A stretch of 64,000 nt of DNA from Acidobacteriaceae bacterium. GTDB taxonomy: Bacteria > Acidobacteriota > Terriglobia > Terriglobales > Acidobacteriaceae. Location: NCBI GenBank assembly GCA_003139095.1, contig PLHW01000056.1, forward strand, positions 1 to 64,000, in the 5' to 3' direction. This document shows, in pieces, positions 9,258 through 17,002 of this stretch. The notes beneath the pieces were generated by a model, which was given only the letters and a program-made list of their open reading frames with translations, did not search any database and had not been told where the DNA came from. Position 1 is the first letter of the stretch. Every line of letters begins with the position of its first letter. The translations under genes were made by a program, and so were the position numbers.

Positions 9258-9281
9258 GGGTGTACTTTTGGGTGTACTTTT
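9258..9281. repeat. Exact 12-bp tandem duplication (GGGTGTACTTTT x2)
   Basis: Two perfect copies of a 12-mer sit head to tail at 9258-9269 and 9270-9281, about 90 nt from the tRNA-Pro fragment. The function is unknown; it could be an arm-type or core recombination site left by an integrative element. Confidence 0.7.
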
Positions 9282-9381
9282 GGTGATCTTGTTTTCTATC
9301 TCCTCAGATAGCAACGGTTTATGGCGCGCTAGGAATCCCCTTCTCTCTCAAGACATTCAATAAGATGACATAAAGCCTAAG

Positions 9382-9502
9382 AGCCTGTTTCATAAATGGT
9401 TTCGTGAAAGTGCGCGGCGTTAGCGGAGCCGCTTAAAGCAGCGAATCATGCGGGCTTTACGCCGGGGCCAACGCTCTTTCTTGAACTATTTATGAGACCA
9501 GT
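9382..9502. mobile_element. MITE-like or insertion-sequence remnant with terminal inverted repeats
   Basis: The left end GCCTGTTTCATAAATGGTTT (from 9382) and the reverse complement of the right end, ACTGGTCTCATAAATAGTTC, share 14 of 20 bases, including TCATAAAT. A second conserved block inside them (GAAAGTGCG against GAAAGAGCG) extends the symmetry. The element is about 120 bp, has no open frame and could fold into a long hairpin. TCATAAAT-type ends occur in some IS families, but the family was not determined. No clear target duplication was seen. Confidence 0.5.
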
Positions 9503-9615
9503 GCGCCTTTGCAGGCCAGTAACAGGCTTGCCGGGGAGGACTTACACAAGAACCTCAAGGAGTAAATTCCCCCGAAGATCCATAGCAAGAAAACTAGAAA
9601 ACAAGGAGCCTCAAT

Positions 9616-11202
9616 ATGAAATGGGAAAATTCTGTGGGAAAGTGTCGAAGGAGTAAAGGCCCGGCGGTGGTGCAAGCGATGGCATGGGTCATTGCCGTGT
9701 TGTTGGTGTTGGTGGCAGCGCCCGCCGGTCTCCGGGCGCAGGATACGATCGTCTACAATTTTCAAGGGCCATACGCAGTTCCTGCGGATGGGGCCTATCC
9801 GAATGGCGGGCTGGTGGCGGATACCACCGGCAACCTCTATGGCACGACGGCGGGCGGTGGCAACCTGGGCGCGGGCTGCCCGGATACGGGATGCGGGGTC
9901 ATCTACAAGCTGACTCCAACGTCGGGGGGCTTCCCTTACACCGAAACTGTCCTCTACTACTTCACGGGCTGCGGAGGCTCAAGTTGCTCATCTCCCGGCG
10001 ACGGTGCGACGCCGCAGGATACGATGATCTTCGACAAGTTCGGCAATCTCTACGGGACGACCTCGCAGGGCGGCATTGGCTGCAACGCCAACACGGGGTG
10101 CGGGACGGTTTTTGTGTATTGCCAGTCGACGTCGGGTCCATACTGCGGATCGGTGACGCCGCCCGCGGAACTGGTCCTTGCGGTGATGAGCCCGTCGTCT
10201 TCGAATGGGCGGCATCCGTATGGCCAGCTCGTAATGGACACGTATGGCAACTTGTACGGCACCAACATTGGCGGCGTATACAATTCCAATTGCGCCGTTT
10301 ACGGTTATCCCGGCTGTGGCAGCGTGTTTGTTGTCTGTGCGCCTGGAGTAACCAACCCGAGCGATCCCATACCCTGCACCACGGGCCTCACCAGTCCGAC
10401 GTACAACGAAATTTACCAGTTCGCTGGCATTCCGGATGGCTCCAATCCGTTTGGCGGGTTGGCCATCGATGCCAAGGGCATCCTCTATGGCACAACTGCC
10501 AGCGGGGGGAAAGCCAACACAGGCGCCGAGCCTTGCGCAAGATACATTGAGGCATCGGTCGAACCAGGTTGTGGGATTGTCTTCAGGCTTGCGCCTTCGG
10601 GAACTGCTATTTGGAACGAGGCCGTGCTGTATTCGTTCCTGGGTTACCCGAAGGATGGATCCTATCCGATGGACACGTTAATCATGGACCCCAAAGGCGA
10701 CCTGTATGGGACGACCGACCTGGGGCCGTTGGGCGGAGGCACGGTTTTTGAGCTGAAAGGGACAAGCTACGCGGAGAAGATACTATTCAAATTCACCAAT
10801 CGCTGGGACGGCGGCACTGCCTATGCGGGCGTCACATTCGATAACAGCTACAAAACGCTGTACGGAGCTACTTATTCGGGCGGGGGCGGCAATAATGGCG
10901 CCGTCTTTGAACTGGATTTGTCGGGCACCACGTGGAAGGAACCGCCCACCACGCTACCGGTCGCTAACAGCGCATTATGGAGCTTTACTCCGGGCTCGGG
11001 CATACATGGACAATGCGTTCCTTCGTCGGCGTACAGCGGCGACGGATGCAATCCGTATGGGGGCGTGATTCCCTTGCAAGTCTCCAATGGCATGGGCGGT
11101 ACTAGCAAGTACTTGTTCGGCACCACGTACGGCGGAGGGAACGGAGGCAATCCGGTGGTCTTCAATCAAGGCTATGGGACCGTCTACGCTGTGCTGCCCT
11201 GA
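9616..11202 (+). CDS. Secreted GloVer-type tandem-repeat protein (TIGR03803-like)
   Basis: A 528-residue protein with RBS AAGGAG 7 nt before ATG 9616 and an N-terminal signal sequence (about residues 15-42, ending LRAQ). The mature part is built from about seven repeats of the Gloeo/Verruco type, each centred on a G-N-L-Y-G-T-T-x-x-G-G core followed by G-T-V-F-x-L. The cores read NLYGTTAGG, NLYGTTSQGG, NLYGTNIGG, ILYGTTASGG, DLYGTTDLG, TLYGATYSGG and YLFGTTYGGG. The repeats resemble beta-propeller blades; that is inference. No catalytic residues or C-terminal sorting signal were seen. A paralogous protein lies at 20936-22210. The function of the family is unknown. Confidence 0.85.
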   Translation: MKWENSVGKCRRSKGPAVVQAMAWVIAVLLVLVAAPAGLRAQDTIVYNFQGPYAVPADGAYPNGGLVADTTGNLYGTTAGGGNLGAGCPDTGCGVIYKLTPTSGGFPYTETVLYYFTGCGGSSCSSPGDGATPQDTMIFDKFGNLYGTTSQGGIGCNANTGCGTVFVYCQSTSGPYCGSVTPPAELVLAVMSPSSSNGRHPYGQLVMDTYGNLYGTNIGGVYNSNCAVYGYPGCGSVFVVCAPGVTNPSDPIPCTTGLTSPTYNEIYQFAGIPDGSNPFGGLAIDAKGILYGTTASGGKANTGAEPCARYIEASVEPGCGIVFRLAPSGTAIWNEAVLYSFLGYPKDGSYPMDTLIMDPKGDLYGTTDLGPLGGGTVFELKGTSYAEKILFKFTNRWDGGTAYAGVTFDNSYKTLYGATYSGGGGNNGAVFELDLSGTTWKEPPTTLPVANSALWSFTPGSGIHGQCVPSSAYSGDGCNPYGGVIPLQVSNGMGGTSKYLFGTTYGGGNGGNPVVFNQGYGTVYAVLP

Positions 11203-11561
11203 ATCGGCTCAGCAGGTTGTGGTCGCGCGATCCGCTCAAGGTAAACGTCGAGAGGGCCGCACTCATCGTGTTTTAGGCGAAGAGTGCGCTCTCTCGCTTC
11301 AGAGTACATATCTGCCAGATTCGATAACCGTGTTGCCTCCAGGCCACCGGATAAACTTAGTGTGCTCAAGCAACCAGAACCCTCGCAGGAGCGGTCAACA
11401 GCTCCCAGGCGATCGACCGTGGAAACATCCTACAAATTGACCGTGTTTGGGCCGTTCGCCCGCACACCTCTGTGTGCCGGTGGTCACAGACCGGTCCGCC
11501 CGGTGGGCGTAGTCAATAGTCAGGTATGAACTCGGTTCTATATTCCACGCGCGGAGGATTC
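11203..11561. other. Gene-free region upstream of asnA
   Basis: No supported gene, RNA or clear repeat was recognised. It presumably contains the asnA promoter; a GGAGG ribosome-binding site lies at its right end. Confidence 0.5.
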
Positions 11562-12728
11562 ATGGCGACTTTTACCGAAGAAACGCTCGACAAACAAGCT
11601 CATGACAAGCAAGCCGATCTGGCAGGGCCCGGGATTGGCAATTACACGGAACTGGAACGGGTGCTGCCCAACGATTACCGCTCGCTGCTGGACCGGCGCG
11701 ACACGCAAAAGGCAGTCTTCCAGGTCAAGCGATATATCGAGGACAACCTGTGCCAGGCGCTCAATCTGGCCATGGTCGAGGTGCCGCTGATTGTGGATGT
11801 GGAGAGCGGCGTGAACGACATGCTGGACCGCGACGGCTCGCGGACGCCGGTTTCCTTCCACATCTCGAACGACCGCGGAGTGCATCCGATTGATGCGCAG
11901 GTGGTGCAGGCGGCGACCAAGTGGAAACGCGTCGCGCTGAAGCAATTCGATTGCAAGCCGGGCGAAGGCATCTGCACGGATATGCGCGCAGTGCGCAAGG
12001 ATTATTTCCTCGATCACGACCACTCGGCCTATGTCGACCAGTGGGACTGGGAGCGCTCAATCCACGCCCATGACCGGAATGTGGCCTTCCTGAAAGACGT
12101 GGTGCGGAAGATCTGGAAGGTGCTGGTGGGCGCCGAGAAATTCGCGCAAGACCTGTTCCCTGCCCTGCGCGATCCGCGTTTCCCGAACCTGCCCGAGGAA
12201 CTGACGTTCTTGCACGCGGAAGAGATTCTCGACATGTTTCCGAACCTGCCGCGCAAGCAGCGCGAGACGCAGATTCTCCAGAAATATCCGGCAGTTTTCA
12301 TCATCGGAATCGGCTGGCCGCTGAAGGATGGCTATCCGCATGAAAACCGCGCCGCGGACTATGACGACTGGATCACCGACACGAAAAAGGAAACGCACAA
12401 GGAGACGCATGGCCTGAACGGCGACATCCTGGTCTGGAATTCGGTGACCAAGCGGCGGCACGAACTCACCTCCATGGGCATTCGCGTGAATGCCGAGACG
12501 CTGCAGCGGCAACTGGAAATGTCGAACCTCCTGGGCAACCTGCAGTTCCCGTATCACAAGGCGATTATGAACAACGAACTGCCGCTGTCGATCGGAGGCG
12601 GAATTGGGCAATCGCGAACGCTGATGCTTCTGCTGCGCAAGGCGCACTTGGGTGAAGTGAGCGTGACGGTGTGGCCGAAAATCCTGAAGGAAATCTGCTC
12701 AAAGAAAAATATTTTCGTGCTGGAGTAG
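11562..12728 (+). CDS. asnA: Aspartate--ammonia ligase (asparagine synthetase A)
   Basis: AsnA makes asparagine from aspartate, ammonia and ATP, releasing AMP, in the cytoplasm. Conserved class-II-synthetase-like blocks are visible: KWKR, SVYVDQWDWE-type (here AYVDQWDWE), RAADYDDW, LNGDILVWN, ELTSMGIRV and IGGGIGQSRTLMLLL. The start is set at ATG 11562 because GGAGG lies 5 nt upstream; a weaker upstream ATG at 11526 would add 12 residues. The product is 388 residues, longer than the ~330-residue E. coli enzyme because of extra N-terminal and internal segments. It has no obvious operon partner upstream and is followed by a strong terminator. Confidence 0.95.
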   Translation: MATFTEETLDKQAHDKQADLAGPGIGNYTELERVLPNDYRSLLDRRDTQKAVFQVKRYIEDNLCQALNLAMVEVPLIVDVESGVNDMLDRDGSRTPVSFHISNDRGVHPIDAQVVQAATKWKRVALKQFDCKPGEGICTDMRAVRKDYFLDHDHSAYVDQWDWERSIHAHDRNVAFLKDVVRKIWKVLVGAEKFAQDLFPALRDPRFPNLPEELTFLHAEEILDMFPNLPRKQRETQILQKYPAVFIIGIGWPLKDGYPHENRAADYDDWITDTKKETHKETHGLNGDILVWNSVTKRRHELTSMGIRVNAETLQRQLEMSNLLGNLQFPYHKAIMNNELPLSIGGGIGQSRTLMLLLRKAHLGEVSVTVWPKILKEICSKKNIFVLE

Positions 12729-12766
12729 ATAGAGAGGCGCCGACCGCTTTGACCGGCGCGGACTTT

Positions 12767-12797
12767 AAGGGACGGGCAGTAGGCCCGTCCCTTTTGT
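12767..12797 (+). terminator. Rho-independent terminator after asnA
   Basis: A perfect 11-bp stem (AAGGGACGGGC at 12767-12777 with its complement at 12783-12793) encloses a 5-nt loop and is followed by a T-rich tract, 38 nt after the asnA stop codon. Confidence 0.88.
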
Positions 12798-12913
12798 TTA
12801 TGGGCGCGCGGCTGCGGGCTGGCGAACTGAACAGGAGTTTCCGCCTCCACATACGCGGCTGGAAACCGATCGCGCCAGCCCACCGCGAGACGGCCCGCGC
12901 ATAAAATAGACGG

Positions 12914-13123
12914 ATGTATCATTACAATCCCTCGACCGCTCTTGAAGAACTTACCGAAGAAGCGACACTACCGAACCCGGTGCATGTGCGCGACATGATG
13001 CTGCGCAGGAAGCTCACGGCCGATGAGGCGCTGGAGTTGAACCGAATCTTTTTGGAGTATCAGAAATTTTTCGGCGAAACACAGAGGCTGGGCAAGGAAA
13101 TTCTAAAGCGCCTGGTGGAGTAG
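12914..13123 (+). CDS. Small hypothetical protein
   Basis: A 69-residue acidic, helical-looking protein starting at ATG 12914. The C-terminal half (residues 25-69) has a heptad-like pattern of Leu, Ile and charged residues, consistent with a helical hairpin or coiled coil. No family was recognised. Isolated position after the asnA terminator, moderate coding appearance and absence of a longer overlapping frame support it; no strong ribosome-binding site was seen. Confidence 0.55.
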   Translation: MYHYNPSTALEELTEEATLPNPVHVRDMMLRRKLTADEALELNRIFLEYQKFFGETQRLGKEILKRLVE

Positions 13124-13228
13124 AGTGTGGTCCGCGCAATTCGGCGGGCGCACTGACCGGCGTTCTTTCGAGACCGGGCGCGCCACCTGAACGCGGGCAA
13201 GGCCGCGTCCCCAGCAGCGGGGCGGCGA

Positions 13229-14107
13229 TCAGTGGGCCGACGCAGCCTCCAAGTGTGCCAGATTGTTCTTCACGATCGCTACGTCTTCCGGGTCTTTTGC
13301 GTACTTCAGAAATTCGTGCAGCTGCGCGGTCTCGCTCGCGCGATCTCCCTTGGCCGCATAGATTTGCGCCAGGAGGAAATGGAAGCGGGGCTCCGCGTTC
13401 TTGACGTCGATCGCAATGGCCTTGAGCGCGCTTTTCTCGGCCTCCAATAGGTGGCGCAGGTTCAAGTTGGCGGTCGCATTGTAGGCGTAGGCAACAGCAT
13501 TCGTGGCGGGATCGAGATCGAGAACGCGCGAGCTGAACTTCGCGGCGTCACCCCAGTTCTTCTGGCGGGTCGAAATTTCCGCCAGACAAAAATAGGCGGG
13601 CAGGTACTTGTCACTCGCATTCAGGGACTTTGAGCAGGCGCCCTGCGCCTCTTCCAGTTTTTGTTGAAGCTCAAGTACCTGACCCAGCAGAACCCACGCG
13701 GCGGCATATTTATCGTATTGTCCGATGGCTTTGCGCAAATGCCTTTCGGCATCGGCGAGCTTCTTCTTGTGCAATGCGTCACACCCGCTCTGGTATTCGC
13801 TCCTGGGCTTCCAAGGTACCTGCAAGTCGACCAAGCCGACGGTGCCCGGCGACACGGAATTCAGCGGAGGTAGAAAGCAGGCATATTCGTCGGTGGAAAT
13901 CGTTTTGCCGTTGGCGTCGACGACGGCATTCTTATCGTTCAGCTCGATGGCGGAAGGCCCATCGTTCTGCATTGGAGGCACTAGACCCACGTCGGGACCG
14001 CGGCGCACCTGCGCGCGAAGGAAAGTTCCCGCCAGCAAGAGGCAAATCAAGAAAACGAGACGAACAAGAAGAGAATTCCGCCGGAGAGCGCACCAGTTCG
14101 GGCTCAT
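13229..14107 (-). CDS. Secreted TPR-repeat protein
   Basis: A 292-residue protein if started at ATG 14107, which places an export signal at the N-terminus (LVRLVFLICLLLAGTFLRAQ). The frame stays open to 14350, but that extension adds no hydrophobic leader. The C-terminal two thirds contain about four tetratricopeptide-like units, such as the segments around DAERHLRKAIGQYDKYAAAW, LEEAQGACSKSLNASDKYLPA and LLEAEKSALKAIAIDVKNAEP. TPR arrays mediate protein contacts; no enzymatic domain is present. It stands alone on the minus strand, separated by 273 nt from the STAS gene. Confidence 0.8.
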   Translation of the reverse strand: MSPNWCALRRNSLLVRLVFLICLLLAGTFLRAQVRRGPDVGLVPPMQNDGPSAIELNDKNAVVDANGKTISTDEYACFLPPLNSVSPGTVGLVDLQVPWKPRSEYQSGCDALHKKKLADAERHLRKAIGQYDKYAAAWVLLGQVLELQQKLEEAQGACSKSLNASDKYLPAYFCLAEISTRQKNWGDAAKFSSRVLDLDPATNAVAYAYNATANLNLRHLLEAEKSALKAIAIDVKNAEPRFHFLLAQIYAAKGDRASETAQLHEFLKYAKDPEDVAIVKNNLAHLEAASAH

Positions 14108-14380
14108 GTTGCACCTGCCAATCTTGAACCCACACGATCGAACGAGAGGCGTTCGACTTTGCGTGCATACGCTGGTTAAGGATGTTAGCCCGTTTTTGCA
14201 TTCACGTCCATACAGAAAAACTCCTATTGCGGCACGAAGTGGAAGGAGGTTGGAGGAAAATTTCACGGGCGCGCTCCGCCAGCCGCGCCCATGAGTTTGG
14301 GCTGCATCCAAGTGAGATCCGAGTAGGAATCGCGCAGATTCAGCTCCCACCGCAGGTCAGCGCACGCAGATTTCGGCGCA

Positions 14381-14758
14381 TCATGCAACCGCAAAGCGAG
14401 GGGGGCACTCGGGGCGCAAGATGAAGATCGCGTCTTTGAGGGAGGAAATCTCAAAGACCGAGCTCAGGTGCGTCGCCTCCAGCATGCGCCGGAAAAACGG
14501 AGGCGGATCGACCAGCTTCAACCGCGCCGAATTCTGCAAAGCCCAGCGGCGAACGAGCAGCAGCGTACCCAATCCTCCCGCGTCCAACTGCTGAATCTCG
14601 GAGAGATCCAGCACCAACACACGCAGACGGTCGAGCTGTTCGATGCGGCGTCGAAAACCGTCGAGGGCAGCGCCACGCACCATGCGGCCCGCGCAACGCA
14701 CCACGGCTACATCCTGCAAGCGTTCGATTTCGTATTGAAGTTCCATACTCTTGATCAT
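14381..14758 (-). CDS. STAS-domain protein (anti-sigma-factor-antagonist-like) lacking the phospho-serine
   Basis: A single STAS domain of about 125 residues, started at ATG 14758; a second in-frame ATG lies at 14746. The core strand-turn-helix reads VLVLDLSEIQQLDAGGLGTLL. In SpoIIAA-type antagonists this loop is DSSG and carries the serine phosphorylated by an anti-sigma kinase; here it is DAGG, so that residue is missing. The fold suggests a role in partner switching or as a structural module, but not by classical phosphorylation. It is followed at 14910 on the same strand (upstream in transcription) by an ABC permease gene with an unrelated function. Confidence 0.75.
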   Translation of the reverse strand: MIKSMELQYEIERLQDVAVVRCAGRMVRGAALDGFRRRIEQLDRLRVLVLDLSEIQQLDAGGLGTLLLVRRWALQNSARLKLVDPPPFFRRMLEATHLSSVFEISSLKDAIFILRPECPPRFAVA

Positions 14759-14909
14759 ACGAACCAGCCTCGGAAAAAGTTCCGCATTCTCAGTCTTCCT
14801 GATAGACGTGGGAACGGCGCAAACGTCACCATTTGCTGGGAAATTCGCAGGGAATTCAATATTTTGGGCAAGTGTTACGGGCAGGTAAATTCCGCGCAGC
14901 GGCGGCCGC

Positions 14910-15794
14910 TCAGAGGCCAACTTCGATGCGCGATCGGGGATCGAGAAAGTCGCGCAGCGCATCGCCAATAAAATTGAATGCGAGAACCGCGAGCATGACC
15001 GTGACAGCGGGAAAAATCACGAGATGAGGAGCATCAAATAAATGGGAGCGCGCGTCGTTCAGCATCGATCCCCAGCTCGCCGTTGGCGGAGGCACACCAA
15101 GGCCGAGGAAGCTCATGGTCGCTTCCGCCAGAACGGCGCCCGCCATGCCGATAGCCGCCTGCACGATCACGGGCTGAATGATGTTCGGCAGGATGTGGGT
15201 AGTGAGGATGCGCAGGTCATTTGCGCCCAGGGCTCGCGCCGCTTCCACAAATTCTTTTTCGCGAACGGCGAGCACCTGCGCGCGCACCAGCCGGGCATAG
15301 CCAACCCAGCCGCCAAGCGAGAGGGCGAGCACGAGATTGATAATTCCCGGACCGCGGAAGGCGACGAACGCGATCGCGATTAAGATTCCGGGAAACGAGA
15401 GAAAGGCATTCATCACGACGATGTTGACGAAACGGTCAATGCGTCCGCCGTAATAACCTGCGACCGCGCCGATGATGAGACCGAGCAGCAACGAGCCGGC
15501 CACCACGCTCGAGCCAACGAACATAGAAATTCGCGCGCCCCAGATGAGGCGCGAGAGAATGTCGCGCCCCAGTTCGTCGGTGCCGCAAAGGTGATGGAAG
15601 GATGGAGGCTCGAGGCGATTCGGCAGATCGATGTGGGCCGGGTCTTGGGGCGCAATCCAGGGCGCAAAAATTGCGCAGAATACAAAGATGGAGACGAGCG
15701 CAACTCCGATGGCCGCGAGTGGGCTGCGTCGGGCCAGCCGGGTGCCACTCGACAGTTGCCAGTTGCCGACCGTCCATTGGGGGTACGTTGCCAT
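14910..15794 (-). CDS. ABC transporter permease, DppC/OppC type
   Basis: A 294-residue inner-membrane permease. An N-terminal segment precedes the first transmembrane helix (AAIGVALVSIFVFCAIFAPWIA), then comes the typical OppC_N motif HLCGTDELGRDILSRLIWGAR, and a binding-protein-dependent permease domain with the EAA loop (EAARALGANDLRILTTHILPN) that contacts an ATPase. The C-terminal LSFLGLGVPPPTASWGSML is also diagnostic. ATG 15794 is preferred; the frame could start at 15857. It pairs with the DppB-type permease at 16085-17002, 290 nt upstream. The substrate is probably peptides or nickel-type solutes. No ATPase or solute-binding protein gene lies nearby. Confidence 0.92.
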   Translation of the reverse strand: MATYPQWTVGNWQLSSGTRLARRSPLAAIGVALVSIFVFCAIFAPWIAPQDPAHIDLPNRLEPPSFHHLCGTDELGRDILSRLIWGARISMFVGSSVVAGSLLLGLIIGAVAGYYGGRIDRFVNIVVMNAFLSFPGILIAIAFVAFRGPGIINLVLALSLGGWVGYARLVRAQVLAVREKEFVEAARALGANDLRILTTHILPNIIQPVIVQAAIGMAGAVLAEATMSFLGLGVPPPTASWGSMLNDARSHLFDAPHLVIFPAVTVMLAVLAFNFIGDALRDFLDPRSRIEVGL

Positions 15795-16084
15795 CTCAGT
15801 CGAGGGCTGCGCGGGGCGACGTTTTAACGTCGCTAAACGGGGACATGGCCGAAGCAACGGTTTTGGTTGCCACTTCTCAAGCTTGGTCTGGTTGAGTTCT
15901 TAAGTCAAGGTTTTTCCGGGTCGACCGCGATGCGGGACGAAATCACTTGTTTAATCGGGCGGATATTCTCCGGCCAGCTGGATCGAATTCACTACTGTAT
16001 CCGAGAGTCGGTTCGGTGCCTCCGTCAAATAGCGGCGAAGATGGTACTCACTGCCGTATCCCCGGTTGCGCGCTTCATCCATGG

Positions 16085-17002
16085 CTACTGCCGTATCCTC
16101 GGGTTGACCGCCGAATAAAGCAAGTCCGTCAGAAAGTTCACCGCGACGTATGTCAACCCAATCGCCAGAATGCATCCCTGCACCAGATAGTAGTCGCGAT
16201 TCGCGATGGCCTGGATTGTAAGTCGTCCGATGCCGGGCCAGGAGAAGATTGTTTCAGTGACAATCGCGCCGGCTAGTAGGGCTCCGAATTGCAGCCCCAG
16301 CACGGTGATGATCGGGATCATGGCGTTCCGCAAGGCGTGGCGATACACCACCGTGCGCTCTGGCAGACCTTTGGCGCGGGCGGTGCGGATGTAGTCCTGG
16401 CCTAACTCCTCGAGCATTGAGGTGCGGACCATGCGCGTCAGGATCGCGGCTAACGCGCTGCCCATAGTGATGGCGGGAAGGACTAAGTGGGCGAAAGTTC
16501 CGGAGCCGGAGACGGGGAGCCAGCCTAACTTTACTGCGAAAAATAAGATGAGGATTGGGCCGAGCGCAAAGTTGGGGAATGACAGGCCGAATAAGCTGAC
16601 CACACTTAGGGCGCGGTCGTCCCATTGGTTGCGGCGCTGCGCGGAGCGGATGCCGGCGGGAATGGCGAGCGCAACGGCGACAAATAACGATGCCAGGGTT
16701 AGTTGCAGCGTAAATGGATAGCGCTGGACGATTAGTCCGGCTACCGGTTGGTTAAAGCGGAGCGATTTGCCTAAGTCGCCGCGTAACACGCCCTTCCAGT
16801 AATTCAGATATTGCTGGCCGATCGGCACGTCGAGCCCGTAGGCGTGGCGCATGGCTTGAATGTCCCCGGCGGCGGCGCCCTCCCCTAGCATTTGTTGTAT
16901 GGGGTCTCCGGGGACAAAGTGGATTAGTAAGAAAACCGTCGACACGACCAGCCAGATCACCGGGAGAGTGTAGAGGACGCGTTGGAGGAGTTGTCGGAAC
17001 AT
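16085..17002 (-). CDS. ABC transporter permease, DppB/OppB type
   Basis: A 305-residue inner-membrane protein matching the DppB/OppB family: an N-terminal helix followed by FVPGDPIQQMLG, the EAA-type loop (DYIRTARAKGLPERTVVYRHALRNAMIPIITVLG) and FSWPGIGRLTIQAI near the C-terminus, with about six transmembrane segments. It forms a heterodimeric channel with the DppC-type protein encoded downstream. Its ATG overlaps the stop codon of the CNNM/CorC gene by one base (TGATG at 17000-17004), which suggests translational coupling. Confidence 0.93.
   Translation of the reverse strand: MFRQLLQRVLYTLPVIWLVVSTVFLLIHFVPGDPIQQMLGEGAAAGDIQAMRHAYGLDVPIGQQYLNYWKGVLRGDLGKSLRFNQPVAGLIVQRYPFTLQLTLASLFVAVALAIPAGIRSAQRRNQWDDRALSVVSLFGLSFPNFALGPILILFFAVKLGWLPVSGSGTFAHLVLPAITMGSALAAILTRMVRTSMLEELGQDYIRTARAKGLPERTVVYRHALRNAMIPIITVLGLQFGALLAGAIVTETIFSWPGIGRLTIQAIANRDYYLVQGCILAIGLTYVAVNFLTDLLYSAVNPRIRQ

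Larger units (their letters stand above)
8779..9615. other. 837-nt gene-free accessory region
   Basis: No convincing coding frame was found on either strand; the short open frames here lack RBS and family motifs. The stretch holds a tRNA-Pro-like anticodon-arm fragment (9143-9169), an exact 12-bp tandem repeat (9258-9281) and a MITE-like inverted-repeat element (9382-9502). Together these suggest the remains of an integrated element. Confidence 0.6.
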
